Source: Bacteroidota bacterium (GTDB taxonomy: Bacteria > Bacteroidota > Ignavibacteria > UBA10030 > UBA8401). Taken from it: a stretch of DNA of 64,000 nt. Positions 52,393 to 60,495 of this stretch are shown piece by piece (positions within the stretch are counted from its first letter, which is position 1; every line of letters begins with the position of its first letter). The translations under genes were made by a program, and so were the position numbers. The DNA lies in assembly GCA_041658205.1 (NCBI GenBank), contig JBBAAO010000002.1, positions 620,001 to 684,000 of the forward strand, given 5' to 3'. The notes under the pieces are model-generated. The model ran no database searches. It saw nothing but the letters and a program-made list of their open reading frames with translations, and had not been told where the DNA came from.

Positions 52393-53410
52393 AATTTTTC
52401 TCTATGAAAATCATATTTGCATGCTGCTGACGAAGCGCAACAAGTGCACCTCGAATATTGTACGCCGTTGGATCACCAGAAGCACTTGTCATTTCTGCTT
52501 TAATAATTGTTCCGGGAACTACGCCCAGATCCATCAATCGTCTTCGCTGTTGACCGCGCATTGCTTTTGAAATGGTTAACACTTTCGCTTCTTCACCGAT
52601 TTTTAAAGATCCAAGTGCTTCAAGCGGGGAAGTGATGAGATGTTCTTCCTCGGTAATTGCTGCAACAGTTAAATTATTTGTCAACAACGGCGCGAGAACG
52701 ATCTCTTCTCCGTCCGCCGCAAATCGAACGCGCTCGTTCGAGCGTTCGATCATCATCACCTGCATTCCAACATATAATCCTTGTGCAACAAGCTGCGCAT
52801 AGACTGCTTCAGGTTCATCTTCAATATGTGTGATGACGGCAAATTCACCGCCGTTGAGTGACAGCAATGAGTGTCCTTTTTTGGGCGGTAGTTCCCCGCT
52901 TGGTGTCGGAATAGGATCTCCGTGAGGATCAAAATTTGGATTGCCAATCTGTGCTGCGAGTGCTTCCGCTTCTGAAGCAGAAAGATTGTGTTCAGCTAAT
53001 TCTGCAGAAGAATGCCATTCTGTTGGCGGAACACTTGTTTCATCCGCAAGATATCGTTCCCACAAACGGTGAACGCGAATGATCCGGAGCGCGTATGACC
53101 GTCCGTCTGCAGTCAATTTTACTCCGTTATCATTTGTGAGCAGTAATCCCATCGTTGATAATCGTGTGAGTAAATCTGCGGCTTTATCCGTTGAGATTAA
53201 AAGCGAACCTGCAATACTTTCTGTCGTGCAAAATATATTCTTGTATTCACAATCAAAGATATGTTTTAAGGCATCTTCGATCACTGCCCGTTTCATTCCT
53301 CGGCGCGCTCGTTTCCATCGGGAGTACAATCCATATTTGGGAAAAAGGAATAGTGCTGCCACAAGGGAAAAAATTCCAAAAATTATTAATGCATTGCCGG
53401 GGTCAATCAT
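52391..53410 (-). CDS. membrane-anchored DtxR-FeoA-FeoA fusion protein
   Basis: The 339-residue protein has an N-terminal membrane helix (about 6-24), a basic stretch (KYGLYSRWKRARRGMKR), a DtxR-type winged helix (about 42-110), a DtxR dimerisation/metal part (about 110-160, with RVHRLWE and SAELAEH) and two FeoA/SH3-like domains (about 178-250 and 265-339). The positive-inside rule places the DNA-binding part in the cytoplasm. Candidate metal residues are D46, H114, E118, E137, E140 and H141, an MntR-like set. It may tie metal sensing directly to the FeoB transporter. It overlaps the DtxR gene by four bases (ATGA). Confidence 0.8.
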   Translation of the reverse strand: MIDPGNALIIFGIFSLVAALFLFPKYGLYSRWKRARRGMKRAVIEDALKHIFDCEYKNIFCTTESIAGSLLISTDKAADLLTRLSTMGLLLTNDNGVKLTADGRSYALRIIRVHRLWERYLADETSVPPTEWHSSAELAEHNLSASEAEALAAQIGNPNFDPHGDPIPTPSGELPPKKGHSLLSLNGGEFAVITHIEDEPEAVYAQLVAQGLYVGMQVMMIERSNERVRFAADGEEIVLAPLLTNNLTVAAITEEEHLITSPLEALGSLKIGEEAKVLTISKAMRGQQRRRLMDLGVVPGTIIKAEMTSASGDPTAYNIRGALVALRQQHANMIFIEKN

Positions 53411-54072
53411 ATTTTCTCCTGCACATTTTCCACAAAAATATTCGAGGCGATTGTTGAACTGATATTGATTTCTTTATTGTTAATCTTCACCAGCATCGAA
53501 TTGTCGAAATTCATTTTTTGTTTGATCGTAATCTCTTTATGCAGCGATATGCCGATGGATGAAACATATTGCAGCATTTCAGAATTGGAATCACTAACGC
53601 GTAACACCCGTACGATGGAACCATCGCGCGCTTCGACCATTGGATAACTCATAGAACATTTGATCTCGCCATCTTTTGTGGGAATGGGATCACCATGCGG
53701 ATCAATCATCGGGTGGCCTAATGCATGATCGATTTTCTCTTCCATCTTATCGGACATGATATGTTCGAAACGTTCTGCTTCGTTGTCAATTTCATCCCAG
53801 CCGAAATGAAGCACCTGGACGAGAAACATTTCCCACAACCGGTGTTTACGGATGATTCGAAGTGCAAGATGTTTTCCCGCCTCTGTCAGCTCTACTCCCT
53901 TATACGGCGTATGTGTCAGTGTTCCTTCTTCCGCGAGTTTCTTTATCATTTCTGATACTGATGCGGGGGAGATCTGCAATTTTTCAGAAAGGGAAGAGGT
54001 GGTCACCTTTCCTTCATTGGAAGAGAGCTTATAAATATTTTTCAGATAATTTTCTACTTGTTCGCTAGCCAT
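53407..54072 (-). CDS. DtxR/MntR-family metal-dependent regulator
   Basis: The 221-residue protein has the DtxR winged helix (SASSVSEMIKKLAEEG-like SPASVSEMIKKLAEEG), a dimerisation domain with metal residues H77, E81, E100, E103 and H104, and a C-terminal SH3-like domain (about 150-221). E100 takes the place of DtxR Cys102, as in MntR, but position 8 is Asn rather than MntR Asp. Fe2+ or Mn2+ sensing is therefore open. AAGGA precedes the ATG. It probably represses this operon at the dyad 54777-54796. Confidence 0.88.
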   Translation of the reverse strand: MASEQVENYLKNIYKLSSNEGKVTTSSLSEKLQISPASVSEMIKKLAEEGTLTHTPYKGVELTEAGKHLALRIIRKHRLWEMFLVQVLHFGWDEIDNEAERFEHIMSDKMEEKIDHALGHPMIDPHGDPIPTKDGEIKCSMSYPMVEARDGSIVRVLRVSDSNSEMLQYVSSIGISLHKEITIKQKMNFDNSMLVKINNKEINISSTIASNIFVENVQEKI

Positions 54073-54088
54073 ATCACTGTTCCTTCGG

Positions 54089-54757
54089 TTAATCGTGTTC
54101 GCATGAGCAAGTGTCGTTTAACGATTCTGCTTTTTCAAAACATTCTTTCCCTTCTTTCACGGAAAAATAGACCAGTCCCAAAGCACCGGCTGCATCAACG
54201 TAAGGAAGAGAAAACACTTCGTATAAAAAACTCGAAGCCAATAATGTAATGGACATGTACACGCAGACGACGTTGCAATTTGCATCTGCAATCATCGCTT
54301 TCGAATCCAATGCTTTTCCAACTTTCTTTTTATAATAGATAAGACCAAGCATTGCAACGATTGAGATGAGGGATATGATGACACCCCAAAATGTAGAGTT
54401 CGGTTGATTTCCTGAAATAACAGAGAGGATAGACGTAATCAATAATCCACCGGACAATACATAGAACGACCAACCGGTGATCTTTAGTGCAGTGATTTCA
54501 AAAAGACTTTTGTGGCTAGCAGGATTATTTGAGGTTCGAATTACCATCGCCGCTATACCAATTCCGGAAATTGTCTCAATAAAACTATCTACACCAAATC
54601 CAAAAAGAGTAAGTGATTCATCGGAAAATCCGACAAATGTGGAGATGAGTCCTTCGGCGATATTATAGACAATCGTAAAAATGCTAAGGTAGAGTGCGAA
54701 ATTATACAACCTTTGCTTTTCAACTGAAATTGGCTGATTTATTGCGGCAGTTTCCAT
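54089..54757 (-). CDS. CDF-like cation transporter, first gene of the metal operon
   Basis: The 222-residue protein has six hydrophobic segments with acidic residues in YNIAEGLIS, GFGVDSFIETIS and KAMIADANCN, matching the membrane part of cation diffusion facilitators in a short form lacking the usual cytoplasmic tail. It ends CSCEHD, a possible metal-binding tip. CDF proteins export Zn2+, Fe2+ or Mn2+; here export encoded with an importer is unusual. It starts 20 bases after a DtxR-type operator. Confidence 0.72.
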   Translation of the reverse strand: METAAINQPISVEKQRLYNFALYLSIFTIVYNIAEGLISTFVGFSDESLTLFGFGVDSFIETISGIGIAAMVIRTSNNPASHKSLFEITALKITGWSFYVLSGGLLITSILSVISGNQPNSTFWGVIISLISIVAMLGLIYYKKKVGKALDSKAMIADANCNVVCVYMSITLLASSFLYEVFSLPYVDAAGALGLVYFSVKEGKECFEKAESLNDTCSCEHD

Positions 54758-54776
54758 TTTATATTCCCAGATATTT

Positions 54777-54796
54777 AATTTAGGTTGACCTAAATT
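54777..54796 (-). promoter_or_regulatory. DtxR/MntR-type operator before the metal operon
   Basis: AATTTAGGT-TG-ACCTAAATT is a perfect 20-bp dyad, close to the TTAGGTTAGCCTAA-type boxes of DtxR/IdeR. It ends 20 bases before the first ATG of the operon. On the minus strand TTGACT (54816-54821) lies at promoter distance, with the operator covering the -10 region and start. Binding by the DtxR protein encoded next is the natural reading. Confidence 0.65.
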
Positions 54797-54839
54797 TATA
54801 TCAAGGAAGCGTTAAAGTCAAGAGAAAATTCAAAAAATT

Positions 54840-55310
54840 TTATTTTTCTCCGAAAATCTTTAACCACTCATCAATTTGAGATTTACTAAGTGCCACATCA
54901 GACTTTTCAGTGACAGTGTCATTTGCTTCAGAAAGCAGGTTATGGAAATATGTTGAAGTGTGAGTTTGACAGGAGTAATTTTTTGCGAAGCGTAAGATTT
55001 CTCTGTCTGAAGTAATAATAGTAAGGAGTGAACGATTCCGGGAATGTTCGATCATTTGTTTCATTTTACCATCAGCGGTGAAAGGAAAGGAATACACAAC
55101 ATGCACTGGAGCATGGGCGGGTTGTTTCAGGGAATGATCCGGTACTGTTCCATCAAAAATGATGGAGCAGCGAAATTTTTTGGTGTGCGTTAATTGGCCG
55201 ACGGAATGAATCAAGAGTTCACGTGCTGACTCAGCATCATGCAAAAGTGTTTTCTTTAGTGCGGGAACAGCGTGAATGACATTGTAACCATCAATAATAA
55301 AATGCTGCAT
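54840..55310 (-). CDS. YacP-like NYN-domain nuclease
   Basis: The 156-residue protein is a PIN-like NYN domain of the YacP family: IDGYNVIHAVPALKK at the start, SIIFDGTVPD and ITSDREILRFAKNY hold the acidic residues of the active site. YacP (Rae1) of Bacillus cuts mRNA on the ribosome; that role here is possible but not shown. It is last in the methyltransferase-Kir-NYN run, three bases after the channel gene. Confidence 0.82.
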   Translation of the reverse strand: MQHFIIDGYNVIHAVPALKKTLLHDAESARELLIHSVGQLTHTKKFRCSIIFDGTVPDHSLKQPAHAPVHVVYSFPFTADGKMKQMIEHSRNRSLLTIITSDREILRFAKNYSCQTHTSTYFHNLLSEANDTVTEKSDVALSKSQIDEWLKIFGEK

Positions 55311-55313
55311 AGA

Positions 55314-56276
55314 CTAGTCGACGGTAACATGTTCGTAATCGTGGATCCGATTCATGTTTACTCCGATTGCCTTTCCGGTTCCACTTTTCACAAAGATATC
55401 CTTGAACTTTGCTCCCCACACAATTTCATCATACCGATACGATGATCGGGAATGGACAATTTGCGAATAAGTTTCATCGGTTGCCGTAATCAAAACGAAC
55501 ATCTCAGTTTCTGCTCGTTCCAAAAATTCTTTACCCTTGTTGTGCAACGGACTTTTTTCATCTATCTCGTGAACGATTGTCCAGTGCAAAGGAAAAAATG
55601 TTACTTTTTGTCGATCTAACGGAAGAGTATGATATTGACGAACCCTTCGCCCATCTTTCTCGTGCATCCACGAAAAAATAATCTGCGCTTCGATATTGAT
55701 TAATTGGCTCGATCGTTGATTAATAATGCGAACCATTAATGCTTTCCCGTCTTTAAATGGCGCAATGACGGCGTTGTTACTGTACAGAATTTTTGCATTT
55801 GGCCTCGCAAATCGTGCAAATAGCAAACCGGTTACCATTGCAGCGCTGAGCAATCCCAAAAATGCTTCAAACGTCATCAGCCAATTCGCTGCCATACTTC
55901 TCGGATTTAAGGCTCCATAACCGATCGTTGCAAAAGTCTCTACACTAAAAAAGAAACAATTCCAAAAATGATTTGTAACAGTGGTAGTTTCAGTGCCGTT
56001 CAGCGCATCCGATCCGCAAAGATAAAAGCCGAAGGCAAAGATAAAATTCATTAAAATATAGAATGACACAATAATGGAGAGGAACTTTGTCCACGAAAGG
56101 GTAATAAGCCAATGATACATGCTCATGGATTTGACAATGGACATACCGTCACGATCAACATTGAACGTGCCGTCGCGGTTCATCATGCGGTTATGTAGCT
56201 GCTGTGAAAGCCGTGACCCGAATCCCAGATCATTTTTATCGTCTCTGGATTGGACAATTGGTTTGAGTTTTTTCAT
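55314..56276 (-). CDS. inward-rectifier potassium channel (KirBac)
   Basis: The 320-residue protein has two membrane helices (about 62-85 and 133-155), a pore helix and selectivity filter TIGYG (117-121), and a C-terminal cytoplasmic immunoglobulin-like domain (about 165-310) with VRIINQRSSQLINIEAQ. This is the KirBac layout. It should pass K+ and respond to lipids or pH. The acidic residue of eukaryotic rectification is not evident. It lies between the NYN and methyltransferase genes in one unit. Confidence 0.93.
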   Translation of the reverse strand: MKKLKPIVQSRDDKNDLGFGSRLSQQLHNRMMNRDGTFNVDRDGMSIVKSMSMYHWLITLSWTKFLSIIVSFYILMNFIFAFGFYLCGSDALNGTETTTVTNHFWNCFFFSVETFATIGYGALNPRSMAANWLMTFEAFLGLLSAAMVTGLLFARFARPNAKILYSNNAVIAPFKDGKALMVRIINQRSSQLINIEAQIIFSWMHEKDGRRVRQYHTLPLDRQKVTFFPLHWTIVHEIDEKSPLHNKGKEFLERAETEMFVLITATDETYSQIVHSRSSYRYDEIVWGAKFKDIFVKSGTGKAIGVNMNRIHDYEHVTVD

Positions 56277-56288
56277 ACTGTTTAACGC

Positions 56289-57206
56289 CTACGCTTTTTT
56301 AGCAATAATCATAACACCATTTCCTGTTGCTCTGGTTCCGTGATAATCAATAAACATGGAAAGGAGATACAGCGGATAAAATATAAGATAAAAAGGTATT
56401 AACAGTAGGGTAAGAACAGGATGCCATGTTTTGAATAGCCATTCAAAGATCGCAGAGATTTCAAACATTGTTGCGGCAGCAATGCCGAAGGAATGTCTTT
56501 TTTCTTCTATGACAAAGCCGCATTCTTTAATTCGTTGCTCCAGTATTTCATCATTATACGTCTGCGGTCTGCCAATAACTTCATCATAATCAAAACCCTT
56601 TTTTTGCGCAAACCATTTGTATAACGTGAGGGTTCGCCGATAATTGACAGCTGCATAAAGTAATAATCGTCCATGTGGCGCGAGTGCATCCCTGAATTTT
56701 CTCAATAATGCTTTATCATCACTCATCAGCATAATCACCGCGATACACATGATCAGATCCTGTTGCGGAGGAATTTCCGCAGCATTCAGATCGCTGCAGA
56801 CGAACTTCATATTCTTTTTTTTCAGTGTTTCCATCAAACAATTGCACACATCGATGTTCGATTGCGAAACATCAAGGCCGATAAGCTGTTTACCGTTTTG
56901 GAATTCCCGTACAGTAAATAAAAAATCACCCATGCCGCATCCCGCATCGACAATTCGTTTTGGCAAAGGCATTGTTGTTACTACTTGGCGGATTGCCCGT
57001 CGTGTATATTTCATTCGTAGTGCTGTCAGATGATTCAGCAGGTAGTAGACGAATATGATACGCGGGAAACGGAATAAAAAATCGGGTGCGCGTTGATGGT
57101 TAAGAATTTGAGAGAACGTATTGGCCATAAGTAAAATAAATTGTGAAACAATGTAGAAATGGATGACGCGAAATGCAACAAACAGAAAAATAAATATCGC
57201 GTGCAT
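56289..57206 (-). CDS. class I SAM-dependent methyltransferase
   Basis: The protein (305 residues from 57206, 279 from 57128) has motif I VDAGCGMGDFLF (about 90), VSQSNIDVCN and VCSDLNAAE-like CSDLNAAEIP, then a C-terminal pair of hydrophobic segments. It is a class I methyltransferase probably held at the membrane. The substrate is unknown. The start is uncertain: neither ATG has a clear ribosome site, and the upstream leader is hydrophobic. It heads the unit with the Kir and NYN genes. Confidence 0.78.
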   Translation of the reverse strand: MHAIFIFLFVAFRVIHFYIVSQFILLMANTFSQILNHQRAPDFLFRFPRIIFVYYLLNHLTALRMKYTRRAIRQVVTTMPLPKRIVDAGCGMGDFLFTVREFQNGKQLIGLDVSQSNIDVCNCLMETLKKKNMKFVCSDLNAAEIPPQQDLIMCIAVIMLMSDDKALLRKFRDALAPHGRLLLYAAVNYRRTLTLYKWFAQKKGFDYDEVIGRPQTYNDEILEQRIKECGFVIEEKRHSFGIAAATMFEISAIFEWLFKTWHPVLTLLLIPFYLIFYPLYLLSMFIDYHGTRATGNGVMIIAKKA

Positions 57207-57350
57207 TATTCAGTGAATATGTGTGTACGGTTAATGTACGTTTATGGGATTGTATCGACATCATTATCATTTCTTTAATTCGTTGTACACCTCTTGTATT
57301 CAACACTAACTCCATAGTATTTTTGCAGACCAATTATTGGAGGAGAGAAA

Positions 57351-58268
57351 ATGAATCACCTAAAAAATATTATTATTATTCTATTGTTGATTGTTTATTC
57401 CCTATTTGCTGAAACGCCGCCAAAACATTTTGTTGAAGCCAAGAAAGAAGAAGTTGTTGTTGAATCCCAATTATTACCATTTTGCCTTATTAAAGGGAAT
57501 AGATTTCGGCTGGGTGATGTTTTTAATGAAGGGGATGTAGATGAGAAACCGGTGAGTTACGTAACGCTTGGTGATTTCATGATCAGTACATACGAAATTA
57601 CCGTTGGACAATTCGAACAGTTTGTTTCGGAATCGCATTACGTCACCGACGCAGAAAAAGAAGGATGGGCTTTTGTATGGGATGGTGCCGCTTGGAGCAA
57701 AGATTATGGCTCAACATTTCGACAGCCTGGCTTTTCACAAACTGAATCTCATCCTGTGGTCTGTGTGAGTTGGAATGATGCTGTTGCATTCTGCAAATGG
57801 TTTTCCCAAAAAACAAAATTTGCTGTGAGGCTTCCGACCGAAGCAGAATGGGAATTTGCGGCGCGAGAAGGAGGAATGCGGCCGAGATATGGATGGGGAA
57901 ACGGCGGCCCAAGCGGTAATGTCGCCGATGAATCTGCAGCCGGAAAGTTTTCGCAGTTAAAATATTGGTCAGGCTATAACGATGGTTTTGTGTTTACATC
58001 ACCCGTTGGTTCGTTTCGTCCGAATATGTTGGGTTTATACGATATGTCGGGAAATGTTCTTGAATGGTGCGCTGATTCTTATGGTGAATATACACAGAAT
58101 GAAAAAATTAATCCGCATACCGTATCGGATGATGCGTTTCGTGTTTTGCGCGGCGGATCTTGGATGAACGGCGAAACGGCTGTTCGAACTACAACTCGAA
58201 GCCGCTTGCATCAGTCATACCGGGGAAGCCGGGTTGGCTTCCGTATTGTACGGGAAATGAAAAATTAG
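57351..58268 (+). CDS. exported SUMF1/formylglycine-enzyme-like protein
   Basis: A signal peptide (about 1-20) leads a SUMF1-type domain (about 45-305): ISTYEITVGQFEQF, PVVCVSWNDAVAFCKWFS, RLPTEAEWEFAAREGG, GNVLEWCADSY, RVLRGGSW and GFRIVREM. These are the hallmarks of the fold. Most bacterial members are not formylglycine generators but act in other oxidations or as binding proteins; the true catalytic cysteine pair is not evident. GGAGGAGAG lies before the ATG. Confidence 0.88.
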   Translation: MNHLKNIIIILLLIVYSLFAETPPKHFVEAKKEEVVVESQLLPFCLIKGNRFRLGDVFNEGDVDEKPVSYVTLGDFMISTYEITVGQFEQFVSESHYVTDAEKEGWAFVWDGAAWSKDYGSTFRQPGFSQTESHPVVCVSWNDAVAFCKWFSQKTKFAVRLPTEAEWEFAAREGGMRPRYGWGNGGPSGNVADESAAGKFSQLKYWSGYNDGFVFTSPVGSFRPNMLGLYDMSGNVLEWCADSYGEYTQNEKINPHTVSDDAFRVLRGGSWMNGETAVRTTTRSRLHQSYRGSRVGFRIVREMKN

Positions 58269-59903
58269 TTAATGGAGATCAGGATGTTTTAAATGATTGA
58301 TCGTTGCATCCTGATATTTTTTTGCAACCGAGAGAAGAGTGCCTTCCTCAAACAACTTACCTGTAAAGGTGATACTGACTGGTCTTCCTTGTTCTGTAAA
58401 TCCGCTTGGAACAACGACACAAGGATGACCGGTAAGATTCGTTAATAACAAACTACTTCCTTCAAATGAAGGACCGACATAAACATCGATCGTCTCCATT
58501 ACGTTGTGCATTTTCTGAATCAATAATTGACGCACTCGGCTTGCCTGGATATATTCGACTGCTGTGATAAACCGTGATGCACGGAATGAATTCGGCCATG
58601 CATTTTTAATTTGACGTACCATGAGATCGTCCTGCCCGCTGCGTGTGAGATCGTCAAATGCAGCAGCTGATTCGGCGCCAAGCATAATCGAAATATCATC
58701 CACGGGAAGATTCGGCAATTGAATTGGGAGTAATGTTGCTCCCAGTAGTTGAAGAACGGCAAGGACTGTGTTATTGAATTGCTTTCCGGATTTCACACTG
58801 TCGAAATCCGATTTCAAATATCCGATTCGCAGTTTTTTCAGATTGGTTTTCTTTGGATTATAAATAAACGGAAGATCATACACAGTCTGATCTTTTGTGT
58901 CCGGTCCGTAAATTGCGTTGAACACGAGCGCGCAGTCCTCAACAGTTCTGCATATTGGTCCGAGTTTATCCATGGACCAGCTGAGCGCCATTGCGCCGTA
59001 CCGACTAACACGTCCATACGTTGGACGAAGTCCTGTAGTCCCGCAACGTGTAGAAGGAGAGACGATGGAACCATATGTTTCCGAACCAATTGCAAAGGCA
59101 AACAATCCGGCAGCTGTTCCCGAAGCAGATCCGGCAGAGGAACCGCTTGATCCTTGCGTGGTATCCCAAGGATTTTTTGATTTTCCTCCAAACCACACAT
59201 CACCCCATGCTAATTCGCCCATTGCGGTTTTTGCGACAAGCACCGCACCGGCGGCTTCCAACTTTTTAATCACTGTTGCATCTTCTTCGATGAACTGATT
59301 CTTGAAAGGAACAGAGCCCCATGTTGTGGGATATTTTTTTGTTGAGAGAAGATCTTTTGCGCCGTATGGAATCCCATGCAGAGGTCCCCGATATTTTCCC
59401 GTAGCAATCTCTTTGTCAGCCCGTTGTGCTTGTGCTAACGCCAAGGACTCCGTTACCGTGATAATGCATTGAAGCATCGGTCGATATTTTTTTATCCGTT
59501 CAAGATAGAGCGTTGTCAATTGTTCCGAGGTGATCTTTCGTGATTTAATGAGAACGGAAAGATCGCTGACAGAGTAAAATGCCAGATCATTCCAATTGAG
59601 TGGAAGGGAAACATTTTTAGAGCCTTCTGGAGAAAACACGCTTTTCCCACTTATCAATCTCATTCCAAATGGAATTGGATTGAAGATCATTGAGGGGACA
59701 ACATTATTGGAAAGCGGGATACTCCGTAAGGATTGAAAACTTTTGAGTTGTCCTTGCACATCACCAAGGAGCGATTCTCGTTTTGCTTCATTGAATTGCA
59801 AGCCAATGATTTTTTCGGCAGAAAAAATATCACGTGTGGTGATGGAATCTTGTCCAAAGAGGCTAGTGATTGATACAAGAAAAAAGAGGTAAAGAATTTT
59901 CAT
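58269..59903 (-). CDS. exported amidase-signature hydrolase
   Basis: A signal peptide (MKILYLFFLVSITSLFGQ) leads a 544-residue amidase-signature protein. The Ser-cisSer-Lys triad is visible: Lys in GIPYGAKDLLS, serines in TQGSSGSSAGSASG and SETYGSIVSPSTRCG. It hydrolyses amides outside the cytoplasm; the substrate is unknown. The ATG at 59903 fits the signal peptide, although the frame is open to 59972. Its end overlaps the hairpin of the converging gene's terminator. Confidence 0.9.
   Translation of the reverse strand: MKILYLFFLVSITSLFGQDSITTRDIFSAEKIIGLQFNEAKRESLLGDVQGQLKSFQSLRSIPLSNNVVPSMIFNPIPFGMRLISGKSVFSPEGSKNVSLPLNWNDLAFYSVSDLSVLIKSRKITSEQLTTLYLERIKKYRPMLQCIITVTESLALAQAQRADKEIATGKYRGPLHGIPYGAKDLLSTKKYPTTWGSVPFKNQFIEEDATVIKKLEAAGAVLVAKTAMGELAWGDVWFGGKSKNPWDTTQGSSGSSAGSASGTAAGLFAFAIGSETYGSIVSPSTRCGTTGLRPTYGRVSRYGAMALSWSMDKLGPICRTVEDCALVFNAIYGPDTKDQTVYDLPFIYNPKKTNLKKLRIGYLKSDFDSVKSGKQFNNTVLAVLQLLGATLLPIQLPNLPVDDISIMLGAESAAAFDDLTRSGQDDLMVRQIKNAWPNSFRASRFITAVEYIQASRVRQLLIQKMHNVMETIDVYVGPSFEGSSLLLTNLTGHPCVVVPSGFTEQGRPVSITFTGKLFEEGTLLSVAKKYQDATINHLKHPDLH
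58278..58323 (+). terminator. terminator inside the end of the converging amidase gene
   Basis: ATCAGGATG (58278-58286) pairs with CATCCTGAT (58307-58315) across 20 bases, followed by a T run. It would end the SUMF1 transcript, although these bases also code for the last residues of the amidase. Confidence 0.6.
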
Positions 59904-59922
59904 ATATTGTCCAGGAAAAAGA

Positions 59923-60213
59923 TCAAATTCGTGAAAGCCAGTAATCAGGTTTTTGTTTATTATGCATAACACAAATGATAATAATCTCTGAGGGTGTTAT
60001 TGTGTAAATGATACTATATTCGAATTTTTTGAATAAGCATCTTCGTAAGGTTGTTGTAATGGGTGCCCAAGCGGTGGGAAATTGTCTGATCCGTTCTACG
60101 CAATCATGAAAATCATCAATAAAATGTTCGGCTGTTCGGATGGAAATATTTTCATAATACTCAAGTGCAACTGTCAGTTCGTCTTCGGCAAGCAAAAGGG
60201 TCCGAATATTCAT
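59923..60213 (-). CDS. RelE/ParE-family toxin
   Basis: The 96-residue product has the ParE/RelE toxin pattern: ALEYYENISIRTAEHFIDDF, VERIRQFPTAWAPI and LRRCLFKKFEYSIIYTI with a basic strand. Toxins of this type act on gyrase (ParE) or ribosome-bound mRNA (RelE); which is not certain. It overlaps the antitoxin gene by four bases and lies downstream of it. Confidence 0.88.
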   Translation of the reverse strand: MNIRTLLLAEDELTVALEYYENISIRTAEHFIDDFHDCVERIRQFPTAWAPITTTLRRCLFKKFEYSIIYTITPSEIIIICVMHNKQKPDYWLSRI

Positions 60214-60443
60214 TTCAATTTACTGCGTAATCGTTGTATCGTTTCATTAACATCATACGCAATAATTTTTCCCTGCTCATATTCCTTCAATCGTTGTTCA
60301 GCGATCTTAATCCACGCCATTTCAACTTCTTGTTCGGTCAAACCCAAAACACTTAATTCGAGTTTTTTTGCAAGCAGTTGACGATCCTCAATCGAAAGTT
60401 TCATTGCTTCGCTTAGCACCGATTCATATTGTGGTGACATCAA
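60210..60443 (-). CDS. addiction-module antitoxin
   Basis: The 77-residue product matches the putative addiction module component family: LSIEDRQLLAKKLELSVLG and EVEMAWIKIAEQRLKEYEQGKI. It overlaps the toxin start (ATGA), as usual for such pairs, and should be neutraliser and autorepressor. Confidence 0.87.
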   Translation of the reverse strand: MMSPQYESVLSEAMKLSIEDRQLLAKKLELSVLGLTEQEVEMAWIKIAEQRLKEYEQGKIIAYDVNETIQRLRSKLK

Positions 60444-60495
60444 TACACCTTTTTTCTTTTAATGTACTATTCTACAAATGAAGTTTCAACACTCG

